Positions 36,134 to 44,454 of a stretch of 64,000 bases of DNA are shown piece by piece; position 1 is the stretch's first letter; each line of letters opens with the position of its first letter. The notes under the pieces are model-generated. The model was given only the letters and a program-made list of their open reading frames with translations, was not told the origin of the DNA and ran no database searches. Made by a program: the position numbers and the translations under genes. The DNA is taken from contig NZ_CP121445.1 in assembly GCF_029689925.1 (NCBI RefSeq), positions 5,762,501 through 5,826,500 of the forward strand. Reading direction: 5' to 3'. The DNA is from Anaerocolumna sp. AGMB13025 (GTDB lineage Bacteria; Bacillota; Clostridia; Lachnospirales; Lachnospiraceae).

Positions 36134-36172
36134 AAAAAAAGATTCAGACCATACAGTTTGAATCTTTTTCAT
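36134..36172 (-). terminator. Terminator of the azoreductase gene
   Basis: AAGATTCAGA (36137-36148 region) pairs with TTGAATCTTT near 36160-36170; minus strand continues TTTTTTTATTGCATAG. The stop lies at 36191. Confidence 0.75.
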
Positions 36173-36190
36173 ATCTGCTTTTATATTTTA

Positions 36191-36796
36191 TTAAAAATTC
36201 ACAGCTACTTGAATTGCTTTTTCAATGGTATCCTTTAAAATTCCTTCCACATCTTCTCCGATCACATCCAATTTTTCAGCTGCTATGGTTATAAAATCAT
36301 TAATACCAAAAAATCCAAAGATTGTTCTTAAATATCTATCGCCCATTTCAAATTCGGCGGCAGGACCTTCGGAATATTCTCCGCCTCTGGCGGCAATGTG
36401 AACTACTTTTTTCCCCTGGCATAAACCTACGGGACCTTGTGCCGTATATTTAAAGGTAATACCTGTTACAGAGATATAATCAATGTATGCTTTTAAGATG
36501 GCTGGAATACTTAGATTCCACAAAGGAGCGGCTACAATAATCTTATCTGCCTCCATAAACTGGTATGCATATTTTAAAATGGGATGGTTTTTGCTTTCTT
36601 CATCTTTGGGTCCGAAGATGGAATTAATATCTTGTTCCCTAAGAAAATCTATCTTCTCCTGATACAGATCCAGAGTTACTATTTCATCCTCCTGGTGTGC
36701 CTCTTCATAAGCTTTGACAAACCTATCTGAGATTTGGAATGTCCTTGATACTCCTTCGGGTTTCGCATTTGCTTTGATATATAATATCTTACTCAT
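36191..36796 (-). CDS. azoR: FMN-dependent NADH-azoreductase-like flavodoxin-fold oxidoreductase
   Basis: 201 residues. Flavodoxin_2 fold: FMN phosphate loop KANAKPEGVSRTFQISD (~8-24), WNLSIPAILKAYIDYI (~98) and ARGGEYSEGPAAEFEMGDRYLRTIFGFFG (~133-160), the segment characteristic of AzoR. Reduces azo or quinone compounds with NADH. Divergent from the HxlR-type regulator 36970, the common arrangement for redox-responsive regulation. Confidence 0.88.
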   Translation of the reverse strand: MSKILYIKANAKPEGVSRTFQISDRFVKAYEEAHQEDEIVTLDLYQEKIDFLREQDINSIFGPKDEESKNHPILKYAYQFMEADKIIVAAPLWNLSIPAILKAYIDYISVTGITFKYTAQGPVGLCQGKKVVHIAARGGEYSEGPAAEFEMGDRYLRTIFGFFGINDFITIAAEKLDVIGEDVEGILKDTIEKAIQVAVNF

Positions 36797-36920
36797 ATTC
36801 TGTCTCCTTACTATTTATTTATAGAAATATTTTATACACTTCGTTGTATCCTATCTATTCTTTCGCATTTTTCTATGATATTATAATAATACTGAACTGA
36901 TTGATTAACAAGTAGGCACT

Positions 36921-36941
36921 TTTTTGTCATCTGGTGACAAA
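36921..36941. promoter_or_regulatory. Candidate operator in the azoR-hxlR intergenic region
   Basis: TTTTGTCA (36921-36928), five bases, TGACAAAA (36934-36941): perfect 8-bp arms, centred in the divergent region, about 30 nt upstream of the regulator ATG. Suited to a dimeric HxlR-type repressor; unproven. Confidence 0.5.
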
Positions 36942-36969
36942 ATTGTCAGTATAAAAAGGAGAGCCAAAT

Positions 36970-37332
36970 ATGGATCAAGTTGTTAACCTGCATGAAGAAT
37001 GCTTTATGAAAGATAAATGTAATACTTACGATATCTGTCCCATGGTGTTGATACAGGACATTATGTCAGGTAAATGGAAAATATTGGTTTTATGGTATTT
37101 GAACTACAAAACCCTGCGTTTTAGCGATATTCAGAGAAAACTGCCCCAGGTCTCCCAAAAGGTACTTTCCCGCCAGTTAAAGAGTCTGGAGGAAGATAAT
37201 TTAATTCACCGGGAGGTTTATCCGGTCGTACCGCCAAAAGTGGAATACAGCTTAACGGAACTAGGACAAAGAATCATTCCGATCTTAGAGATGATGCATA
37301 AATTCGGAGCTGAAATCCTGGAGGAAAATTAA
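36970..37332 (+). CDS. HxlR-family transcriptional regulator
   Basis: 120 residues. Winged helix: DIMSGKWKILVLWYLNYKTLRFSDIQRKLPQVSQKVLSRQLKSLEEDNLIHREVYPVVPPKVEYSLTELG contains all family marks. Three Cys near the N-terminus (EECFMKDKCNTYDICPM) resemble the redox-sensing Cys of YodB/HypR-type members. Ribosome site AAAAGGAG. Probably controls azoR and itself. Confidence 0.9.
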   Translation: MDQVVNLHEECFMKDKCNTYDICPMVLIQDIMSGKWKILVLWYLNYKTLRFSDIQRKLPQVSQKVLSRQLKSLEEDNLIHREVYPVVPPKVEYSLTELGQRIIPILEMMHKFGAEILEEN

Positions 37333-37412
37333 ATTTCTAATAGAATCTGCATTTTTTACCGAAATAATACATGTAACTTTATTTCTGCAGCTTAAGGAAA
37401 GGAGGTGTTGGT

Positions 37413-38171
37413 ATGAGTATTTCCCCAATTGGTTCTCATGGTGTTGGTTATGATAACTACGCCAGCGGTTACCGGATTAAAACTGCCGCAGATAATCCAG
37501 CGGGACTTTCGATTGTAGAAAAACTAAAATCCCAGTCAAATGGTTATGACGTCGGTACAGACAATGCTGCTGCCGGACAGGATGTATTAAAAGTCTCCGA
37601 CGGCGCTTTAGACAAGATTACAAATTCCCTGCAACGAATACGTGAACTAAGTGTTCAGGCTTCCAATTCAGCAATTTACAGCAGCGATGATATGGAGGCT
37701 ATGCAGGAGGAAGTAGAGCAGCTGAAAAAGGATATCCAGGCAACCGCAAAAGGTACTGAGTTTAATACGAAAAAATTGTTGGATGGCAGTATGGCAGATC
37801 TGAATCTTGCCACTAATCCACAGGGTAACGGTATGACAATTCGTATGGCAGATTCTACCTTAGAAACTCTTGGAATCGACGATTATGATTTAACCGGTAA
37901 TTTCGATATTTCTAAAATTGATGATGCAATAAAGAAAGTATCCGATTCCCGCAGCAGTAACGGAGCCGAATACAATGCCTTGTCCCATGTACTTAATTAC
38001 AACACAAATACCAGCATAAACCTGACCTCAAGTATCAGCAATATGGCAGACCTTGATTATGGTAAACATATTGCAGAGCTTAAGAAGGAACAGGTTATGC
38101 AGCAGTACCAGTTCTTTATGCAAAAAGGCATTGTAGACAATGCGATAATCAAACAAAGGCTGTTGCTGTAA
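37413..38171 (+). CDS. Orphan flagellin-like protein with abbreviated termini
   Basis: 252 residues. The D1 helices of flagellin are clear: SGYRIKTAADNPAGLSIVEKLKSQ (~18), GTDNAAAGQDVLKVSDGALDKITNSLQRIRELSVQASN (~50-90), then DMEAMQEEVEQLKKDIQATAKGTEFNTKKLLDG. The first ~25 residues of the usual D0 helix are missing (starts MSISPIGSHGVGYDNYASGY), and the C-terminal D0-like helix is short and ends IIKQRLLL. No other flagellar gene is in the window. AAAGGAGG precedes the ATG. It could be a non-polymerising paralogue or a decaying gene; its last codons overlap the CTGTTGC repeat of the following palindrome. Confidence 0.72.
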   Translation: MSISPIGSHGVGYDNYASGYRIKTAADNPAGLSIVEKLKSQSNGYDVGTDNAAAGQDVLKVSDGALDKITNSLQRIRELSVQASNSAIYSSDDMEAMQEEVEQLKKDIQATAKGTEFNTKKLLDGSMADLNLATNPQGNGMTIRMADSTLETLGIDDYDLTGNFDISKIDDAIKKVSDSRSSNGAEYNALSHVLNYNTNTSINLTSSISNMADLDYGKHIAELKKEQVMQQYQFFMQKGIVDNAIIKQRLLL

Positions 38172-38174
38172 CCA

Positions 38175-38544
38175 AGATGCTGTTGCAAATCCAAAGATTA
38201 AATTACCCAGGAGAGAAGGGACTGTTGCAAATCAAAGACTAAAATACCTGGGAGAGAGGCTGTTGCAAAATTGTAAGGTTTTTGAACTTGGGCTTAGAAT
38301 GGGGATAATGTTTTTTAGAAATTTAGTGTAAGGATTGCGCGAATGGGCGGCTGCATTCTCTTTCTTGCAGCCATTCGCGCATACTTTACACTAAATTTCT
38401 AAAAAACATTATCCCCATTCTCTCCCAAGTAATTTACTCTTTGAATTTTGCAACAGCCTCTATGCCCAGGGTTGGTATCCTATATTTTGCAACAGCCCCT
38501 TCTAAGCCCTGGTTCTATAACCTACATTTTGCAACAGCACCTTA
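38175..38544. repeat. 370-bp nested palindrome with six CTGTTGCAAA motifs
   Basis: Left arm: GCTGTTGCAAAT at 38179, ACTGTTGCAAAT at 38221 and GCTGTTGCAAAA at 38259. Right arm, inverted: ATTTTGCAACAGC at 38445, 38484 and 38526. Between them the 36 bases 38296-38331 are exactly complementary to 38386-38421, and GCGCGAATGG-GGCTGCA pairs with TGCAGCC-ATTCGCGC about a ten-base loop. No reading frame of interest is inside. The motif resembles the terminal repeats of IS6-family elements, so a nested MITE is likely. Confidence 0.85.
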
Positions 38545-38560
38545 GTTTATTTACCATAAG

Positions 38561-39253
38561 TTAAATTAATTCCGTCCTTAAAGCCTTTCCGGAGATATCA
38601 TCATAAAAAGCCGCATAGGCTGCATTGATATACGGATTCAGCCACAAATATCCAATTCCAAAGGTCAGGGCACTAAGGATTGCCCACCCGATAAAACTAA
38701 ATGCCAGGCAAAAGAGCCGCCACTTATTTCCGTCCATCATTTCTTTGGAACGCTCAATTGCTTCACTGACACCCATGGAGGGGTTTTCCGTAAGTATATA
38801 GGGTGCCATGGAATAACTAAGGGCGGCAATAATTCCCGGGATTATTAATAGCAAAGACCATAATAAGGTATATAAGGTTGTTAAAACTCTAAGTCCAAAT
38901 GCTTTCCAGAAAATATCAGTTCTACTGAATAAATCATTGAACTGAGGATTTGTGTTATGAATCAAGTTGAGATTAAAGGTACAATAACCCAGTTGAATTG
39001 TTCCGCCAATAATCAGATAGATCAACACAAACAAACCGATCATGACCAAGACCCATAGAACAAATAATGACGCATTGATGCCATAATAGGCATCCGCGAA
39101 ATTCTTAACCTGATTATTCCTGTTACCTGAAGTATTGCCATAGATACTGTTTGCACCTAAAAGTACTGCAACAAAACCGGTTAATACCGCAAGAATCCAT
39201 CTTCCTCTTAGGGCTTCTCTCGCTAATCTGCGAAAATCCTGTGCATATAACAT
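38561..39253 (-). CDS. DUF975 family membrane protein
   Basis: 230 residues with about six membrane segments. N-terminal YAQDFRRLAREALRGRWILAVLTGFVA matches the family, and the middle FNLNLIHNTNPQFNDLFSRTDIFWKAFGLRVLTTLYTLLWSLLLIIPGIIAALSYSMAPYILTENP contains its conserved core (GxIxxLxYxxAPYILxENP). ATG 39253 has GAGG upstream. Function unknown. Confidence 0.85.
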   Translation of the reverse strand: MLYAQDFRRLAREALRGRWILAVLTGFVAVLLGANSIYGNTSGNRNNQVKNFADAYYGINASLFVLWVLVMIGLFVLIYLIIGGTIQLGYCTFNLNLIHNTNPQFNDLFSRTDIFWKAFGLRVLTTLYTLLWSLLLIIPGIIAALSYSMAPYILTENPSMGVSEAIERSKEMMDGNKWRLFCLAFSFIGWAILSALTFGIGYLWLNPYINAAYAAFYDDISGKALRTELI

Positions 39254-39624
39254 ATGATACCTCACTTAAGATATTATTTATTATTTTGTCATACTATTAC
39301 TATATTATGCTGCTAATTCTTCATGATGTCTCATATTTCTATATTGCCATACCTGTAAATGATGTTAAAACTATAATAACACTATGTTATTCCTTTATCA
39401 TTAAATATCCCTTAAAAATGACTTATTGCTGAATTAAATTTGATATCAATAACCCTGATTTCTATCATACTACTCTGCTGCACTTAACATTGCCATATAA
39501 AACTTAACAGAAACAGTTCTTCTTTTATTTATCTTGATCTTATTTGCTTTATTTGCTTAAATAGCGCCAGCAAAGATTATTTACTTTAAAGCTGCTCCAG
39601 TTTTCTTACTGTTTTAATTACAGT
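39254..39624. other. A/T-rich intergenic region
   Basis: No gene or clear structure seen. Confidence 0.3.
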
Positions 39625-40557
39625 TTACCATGTATGGATAACACCGGGATTATTAAACAATTCATCCAGTCTTTTTATAAATGGTATGACTGCATAAAAA
39701 TCAACTGCCCGGTGGTCAAAAGCCAGGCACAAGGGAAGTGTTTTTCTGATACCGATTTCCTTCTTTCCGACATTAGATATATACACACCCGGTTTTTCCT
39801 GTACGGAACCGATTCCAACTGCAAAAACCTGGGGCGGTATGACCTCTAGTAACGTGAAAAAGCCCTTTTGCTCCTTGTATAAAGAACCAATATTAGAAAC
39901 AGTGACTGTTCCGTTTAAAATGTCTTGTTCCGTAAGACGATCTTTGTCCGGTATCCTGTAGTAATGTTTTTTTCTTTTACCACTTAGCCCTTTAAACTGG
40001 TTACTGCTGGTTAGTGATGCTATCGTTCTTCCTATTACCTTTTTTATATTTAACTGCCTTAATTCATTAACTGTATCCGCAATTACCGTTTTATACAGCA
40101 TTTCATCTATATTGGTCTTTTTTATTTTTTCTGATAGTTTTGATATATATTCTGAAATTTCATATACGGACATCTTACCTGTATTATAAATAACCGGAGT
40201 TATCATTCTTCCATCCGGCAAAAGCCAGGGCATCGAAATATTTATACTTTCCATTATATGAAGAATGCCTTCTGTTCTTCTTTGGTTATATTCAATATGA
40301 GCATTCAGATTTGGTGCTTTTGACAGCCCTTCGGCAATCACCTTCAGCATAATCGTATTAAAGGATATTTTACGACCGGTATTTTCCCCGTCCCTCGCCA
40401 GTTTTATATACTCCTCATAAAAATCCGTTATGTCCGGTTCATAAACATAGGATACATGGGGAACACTTCTCCAGGATTCCAGCGTCTTATGGGATACGAT
40501 TCTTCGCTGAAGGTCAAATTTTAAAGATTTTCTTACTCTAATGCTGCTGTTTTTCAT
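39625..40557 (-). CDS. Orphan 2-oxoacid dehydrogenase E2-like acyltransferase domain protein
   Basis: 310 residues comprising only the chloramphenicol-acetyltransferase-like E2 catalytic domain. Active-site segment LAFDHRAVDFYAVIPFIKRL (~280-300) contains the catalytic His-x3-Asp (DHRAVD) but no Gly of the usual HxxxDG. No lipoyl or E3-binding domain and no E1/E3 partner nearby. TVSNIGSLYKEQKGFFTLLEVIPPQVFAVGIGS is typical of the fold. AAGGAG before ATG. Substrate unknown. Confidence 0.8.
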   Translation of the reverse strand: MKNSSIRVRKSLKFDLQRRIVSHKTLESWRSVPHVSYVYEPDITDFYEEYIKLARDGENTGRKISFNTIMLKVIAEGLSKAPNLNAHIEYNQRRTEGILHIMESINISMPWLLPDGRMITPVIYNTGKMSVYEISEYISKLSEKIKKTNIDEMLYKTVIADTVNELRQLNIKKVIGRTIASLTSSNQFKGLSGKRKKHYYRIPDKDRLTEQDILNGTVTVSNIGSLYKEQKGFFTLLEVIPPQVFAVGIGSVQEKPGVYISNVGKKEIGIRKTLPLCLAFDHRAVDFYAVIPFIKRLDELFNNPGVIHTW

Positions 40558-40736
40558 GAATGACTCCTTTTATTAATATGGGTGTTGTCAGATGATTATA
40601 ATAATATATTCCACGATTTTATTTTTGAAATATGCCTTATGCTTTCCTATGATATTTTTAACAATAAAAAACCATCTATTTATTCAGATAGATGGTAATC
40701 ATTGTCCAGCCTTTACGCAACCAAAGTTATATAAAA

Positions 40737-41033
40737 TTAACGAATAACTATATTATGTCCCTTTCGGAGATAATCCTTATCTTTCAAAGGGAAAATCAAT
40801 GCAATATTCATTCCCTTATCCGCCGTGACATGTTCACCGTATCTGCTGCGGTCAAACCAATCTAAATCAATTAGTGTGGTTTTCTGTAATACTTTACCTG
40901 TCTCATCAGTAATCAAAACCTCAGCCTTATCGTGAATTGCTCCCCATTGAATCTTTCCAGCCACGATAACAACTCCTTTACCCTTTATCATAAATACATC
41001 CTCAATCTTTAGAATAAAGAATACGTTATCCAA
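40737..41033 (-). CDS. Mini-protein resembling EF-Tu domain II
   Basis: 98 residues. The N-terminal part FFILKIEDVFMIKGKGVVIVAGKIQWGAIHDKAEVLI matches the beta-barrel of EF-Tu/IF2 domain II (pattern ..VEDVFxIxGxGxVxxGxVxxGxIxxGDxVxI). There is no GTPase domain and no room for one. Starts TTG 41033, with AGG about ten bases upstream; an ATG lies 14 codons in but would remove the first strand. Role unknown. Confidence 0.6.
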   Translation of the reverse strand: MDNVFFILKIEDVFMIKGKGVVIVAGKIQWGAIHDKAEVLITDETGKVLQKTTLIDLDWFDRSRYGEHVTADKGMNIALIFPLKDKDYLRKGHNIVIR

Positions 41034-41224
41034 GGATATATAACCTAAAATAATAACACCCCCTTATTACGAATGAATTTTTTCATATATTCACTTCCTG
41101 CTGTTTCTAGCACAGATTACTATAACACTCATCTATTTTTCCATTAACATATTATAACACTTCTTCACAGCATCTATATATAACAATTTTAGTCAATTAA
41201 CTTTTTAATCAAATAATTAAATTC

Positions 41225-41276
41225 TGGGCAAAATCATAATTTCTTTCTACTGGACAAAATCGTAATTTCTTTCTAC
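41225..41276. repeat. Two tandem ~26-bp repeats upstream of marR
   Basis: GGCAAAATCATAATTTCTTT and GGACAAAATCGTAATTTCTT are neighbouring copies. They lie just before the -35 of the regulator gene; the rest of 41034-41220 shows no gene. Confidence 0.5.
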
Positions 41277-41328
41277 TTGACTTACAACTACAAGAGTGAT
41301 ACACTCCATTTATTACGAGTTCGTAATA
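41277..41328 (+). promoter_or_regulatory. Promoter and palindromic operator of marR
   Basis: TTGACT (41277-41282), 17-nt spacer, TACACT (41300-41305), followed at 41311-41328 by TATTACGA-GT-TCGTAATA, an 18-bp palindrome suited to a MarR dimer. Confidence 0.65.
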
Positions 41329-41409
41329 TACTGATTCGTTATATATAACACGAACTATAAAATTGCTTAAATAAAAGCAAATGATAAGGAGAGGAGGAAA
41401 AACCATACA

Positions 41410-41853
41410 ATGTTTGAATTAGTCGAAATGTTAAGCCAGGTAAATACCCGTATTTTCAGGATTCTTTCCCCGATTGTAAAAGAGAATAATATATCCATAT
41501 CAGAATTGATTATCCTCTGGAGGCTTAATAAAAGAGGTTCCTGTAAAATTACGGACCTGGCTAAGGCAGCCGGACTGCCAGCTAGTACTTTAACGGGTGT
41601 ATTTGACAGACTGGAATCGAAAGGATATCTGGAAAGGGTTCATGACAGCGTGGACCGTAGAAGTATCATAATTGAAGGTACACCAAAGTTAAAAGAAATG
41701 ATTGAATCCGTTGTTCAGAACGCTGATAAGGAACTTATTATGCTGTTCGACACATTGCCACCAGGTTTTATGGAGGACTTCACGAAAAATTTATCTATTT
41801 TGCATACCCATTTATCTCAGAAGTTATCTGAGCAAAAAGTTGAGAGAAAATAA
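41410..41853 (+). CDS. MarR-family regulator
   Basis: 147 residues. MarR winged helix: ISELIILWRLNKRGSCKITDLAKAAGLPASTLTGVFDRLESKGYLERVHDSVDRRSIIIEGTP. GGAGG lies 12 bases before the ATG, rather far. Precedes the EmrB-type exporter, which it likely represses. Confidence 0.9.
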   Translation: MFELVEMLSQVNTRIFRILSPIVKENNISISELIILWRLNKRGSCKITDLAKAAGLPASTLTGVFDRLESKGYLERVHDSVDRRSIIIEGTPKLKEMIESVVQNADKELIMLFDTLPPGFMEDFTKNLSILHTHLSQKLSEQKVERK

Positions 41854-41864
41854 ACCCGAAAGGA

Positions 41865-42027
41865 AAGGAACTGTCACAGCATGCTTCTTTCAACTTATAT
41901 CAATATCAAAGGAATAAAAATAATTATTCTATCATGTGACAGGGACTGCTGCAGAAATCTTAAGAAATACGGCTCTGATAATAACCACTTTTAGACCAGT
42001 CTATAAATCTATTCTTGCAACAGCCCA
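41865..42027. repeat. Small palindromic elements inserted between marR and the exporter
   Basis: GGGACTGCTGCAGAAAT at 41944 and ATTCTTGCAACAGCCC at 42012 are inverted ends of an ~80-bp element of the same type as the 38.2-kb palindrome; CTGTCACAGCATG (41869) and CATGTGACAG (~41934) form an outer stem. Confidence 0.55.
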
Positions 42028-42041
42028 CAGACAAAAAACTT

Positions 42042-43520
42042 ATGAACACGACAAAAAATAGTAATCATTGGGTAGTACCCGTATTAATTGCACTAATCGG
42101 AGGATTCATGTCCATTCTGGACTCCAGTATTGTAAATGTTGCAATTTCAACCATGATGCATGTATTTAACACTACAGAAGGCCAGATTCAGTGGGTCGTA
42201 ACCGTTTATATGCTGGCACTTGGTGTTGTAATTCCCTTCAGCGGCTGGGCAGGGGATAAATTTGGTTATAAGAAATTATATCTGTTTGCTCTGGCCATGT
42301 TTACCTTCGGATCGATTTTATGTACCTTTAGCTGGAGCGTAAACACGCTGATTATCTCCAGAATTATTCAGGCTCTGGGCGGCGGACTTTTAATGCCGGC
42401 AATGATGACCATGGTTAAAAAAATAGTACCGGAAGGAAGTTTTGGTACAGCCATGGGTATCGTAGGTGTGGCACTTTTGATTGCACCTGCATTGGGACCG
42501 ACCATCGGCGGATATTTAGTAGAATATGTAGGCTGGAAATGGATATTTACCATTAACATTCCGATTGGAATCATCGGTTTCCTTCTTGCCTTCTTTTTCC
42601 TGCCTAAATTTGAGACTATAAAAGTAGAGAAGCTTGATATCGGCGGAGCAGTTACCGTTGCCGTTATGCTCTTTAGTCTGCTCTTAGCCTTAAGCAAAGG
42701 CGGCGATTGGGGCTGGACCTCTGGCTCAGTTATTATCTGCTTTGCCATAAGCCTTGTAACTTTAATCCTGTTTCTATTCTTTGAGCTTAAATTCAAGAAT
42801 CCTTTACTGGATTTAAAAGTATTCCGGTATCGTAATTTTACCTTTGCAAACATAACTACGGTAATTACAACTGTCGGTCTATTCTCCGGTATCTTTTTTA
42901 TTCCGTTGTTTTTACAAAACATAAAGGGTCTGGGCGCTCTGGATACGGGTCTTATTATGCTGCCGGGTGCTTTGGCTTCCGGTCTGTTAATGCCGATTGT
43001 GGGAAAATTATATGACCGTACCGGTCCGAAACCCCTGGCTATTTTCGGTATTATCAGTCTTGCTTTAACCACGTTTCTTCTCCATGATATTGAGGTTGAT
43101 ACCAGTAACCGAACTATTATGTATTGGATGATATTAAGAGGTATCAGTATGTCCTTTGCAGCGGTATCCGCTCAGGCAGCCTCCCTGGATTCTGTTAATA
43201 AACTTGAAGTCGGCAGCGCCACCGCCATCTCCAATATTATCTCAAGAGTTTCCGGTTCCTTTGGTATTGCCATACTTACTACCATTTTGACCAGCCGTAC
43301 CAAACACCATGCACAAGTAATCGGAGCACAGCTTATGGCTTCCGGCGCCGATGTTACAAAACAGGCACTTCAGATTCAGGCAATGTCCTTTGTCAAAGGT
43401 CTTGATGATATCTTTATGACAGCTTCCATCCTAACCCTGGTAGGACTACTGCCGGCACTGTTTTTAAAGAAGGAAAGAAAGACAGAGAACGAAGAAATAA
43501 AACAACCTGACGTAGCATGA
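42042..43520 (+). CDS. EmrB/QacA-type MFS multidrug exporter (14 TM)
   Basis: 492 residues, DHA2 family with 14 membrane helices. Motifs: D1 LDSSIVNVAI, motif A GWAGDKFGYKKLY, motif C LGPTIGGYLVEYVGWKWIFTINIPIG. I start it at ATG 42042; the TTG at 42015 is inside the repeat end TTGCAACAGCC and has no ribosome site. The ATG also lacks a good ribosome site, perhaps because the element replaced it. Confidence 0.87.
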   Translation: MNTTKNSNHWVVPVLIALIGGFMSILDSSIVNVAISTMMHVFNTTEGQIQWVVTVYMLALGVVIPFSGWAGDKFGYKKLYLFALAMFTFGSILCTFSWSVNTLIISRIIQALGGGLLMPAMMTMVKKIVPEGSFGTAMGIVGVALLIAPALGPTIGGYLVEYVGWKWIFTINIPIGIIGFLLAFFFLPKFETIKVEKLDIGGAVTVAVMLFSLLLALSKGGDWGWTSGSVIICFAISLVTLILFLFFELKFKNPLLDLKVFRYRNFTFANITTVITTVGLFSGIFFIPLFLQNIKGLGALDTGLIMLPGALASGLLMPIVGKLYDRTGPKPLAIFGIISLALTTFLLHDIEVDTSNRTIMYWMILRGISMSFAAVSAQAASLDSVNKLEVGSATAISNIISRVSGSFGIAILTTILTSRTKHHAQVIGAQLMASGADVTKQALQIQAMSFVKGLDDIFMTASILTLVGLLPALFLKKERKTENEEIKQPDVA

Positions 43521-43527
43521 CACCAAA

Positions 43528-43560
43528 ACAGGGAATGGTTACCCGCCACTCCCTGTTACT
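43528..43560 (+). terminator. Terminator after the exporter gene
   Basis: ACAGGGAATGG pairs with CCACTCCCTGT (43528-43556, one mismatch); T-rich on both sides. Confidence 0.7.
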
Positions 43561-43696
43561 TTATCCCTGCTTTGAATATGATCTACTGAATTTTCTGTTT
43601 CACTGTCCTATATAGGGTACTATATTAAAACTGTTCGTTGTTTGTTATTGTAATCTAAATTATGATAATAACATTATCGTGATCATTTTGACGATA

Positions 43697-44449
43697 CTAT
43701 CCTCTTATTCTTTTTAGAAAATTAAGTATCTCTGTATTTACTTCTTTCACCTGCTCCGTGGGCATATGGGGACGATGGCTTGCACCAGGTACAATATAGA
43801 TTTCTGCCTGGGGACAACGTTTTTTCATATTCTGTAATTTATCGCGGGAAGCAAAGATATCCTTTTCTCCGCCGATTAATAACATCGGCATGGTTAATTT
43901 AGTCCAATCTTCCTCCGAAAGGTTAGGATATTCTCTCCAATCCTTAGCACTCTGCCTCAAATGGTGTTCCCAGTCCCCTCCATGAGCATCCCCATGAATT
44001 ACTTTTATCCGTTCAATAAATTCCTGCTGATTATTTCGTATTAACGCCTCAGGCTCAAAATCGTCAGCTCCCGTAGGATCGGCAACACCACCGCAGCCGA
44101 TGGTAGTTATACTTTGTATTAAATCAGGGTACTTTGCTGCCAGATGAAGAGCCACTCCGCCGCCCAGGCTGTAGCCGATTATATGTGCCTTTTCTATTCC
44201 TAGTGCTGCTAAAAAGCCTGCCATATCCTCGCTGATCTTGCTGGTATCCCAGTCCTTCTTTTCTGACTTGGTTCTTCCATGGCCTCTGAAATCTGGCAAA
44301 AGGCAACGATATGAATGAAAGAAGGGCTGTATCTGTCCGCCAAAAGCTATAATTCCCCTGCTGTAACTGCTGTGCAGGAATAAAACAGGCTGTCCCACAC
44401 CGATATCTTCATAAAATACGGAACAATCTCCAACCTGTTGATACGGCAT
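43697..44449 (-). CDS. Alpha/beta hydrolase
   Basis: 250 residues. Oxyanion loop LFLHSSYSRG, nucleophile elbow GYSLGGG (Ser ~94), acid in GGEKDIFAS (~195) and His in GASHRPHMP (~225). ATG 44449 has GGAGAG; GTG 44458 is the alternative. Overlaps or abuts the PNPOx gene, last gene of the MarR operon. Confidence 0.9.
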   Translation of the reverse strand: MPYQQVGDCSVFYEDIGVGQPVLFLHSSYSRGIIAFGGQIQPFFHSYRCLLPDFRGHGRTKSEKKDWDTSKISEDMAGFLAALGIEKAHIIGYSLGGGVALHLAAKYPDLIQSITTIGCGGVADPTGADDFEPEALIRNNQQEFIERIKVIHGDAHGGDWEHHLRQSAKDWREYPNLSEEDWTKLTMPMLLIGGEKDIFASRDKLQNMKKRCPQAEIYIVPGASHRPHMPTEQVKEVNTEILNFLKRIRG

Positions 44450-44454
44450 ATGAA

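Noticed and set aside
32820..36139. Single composite transposon spanning both insertion sequences
   Set aside because: The two transposases belong to different mechanisms, have separate structured flanks and opposite strands, and no cargo lies between them.
42015..42041. Upstream TTG start for the exporter
   Set aside because: It lies inside a repeat end and lacks a ribosome site; the extra residues are not family-like.
42368..43072. 234-codon minus-strand frame within the MFS exporter
   Set aside because: Basic, Pro/Lys-rich shadow translation opposite strong membrane motifs of the real gene.
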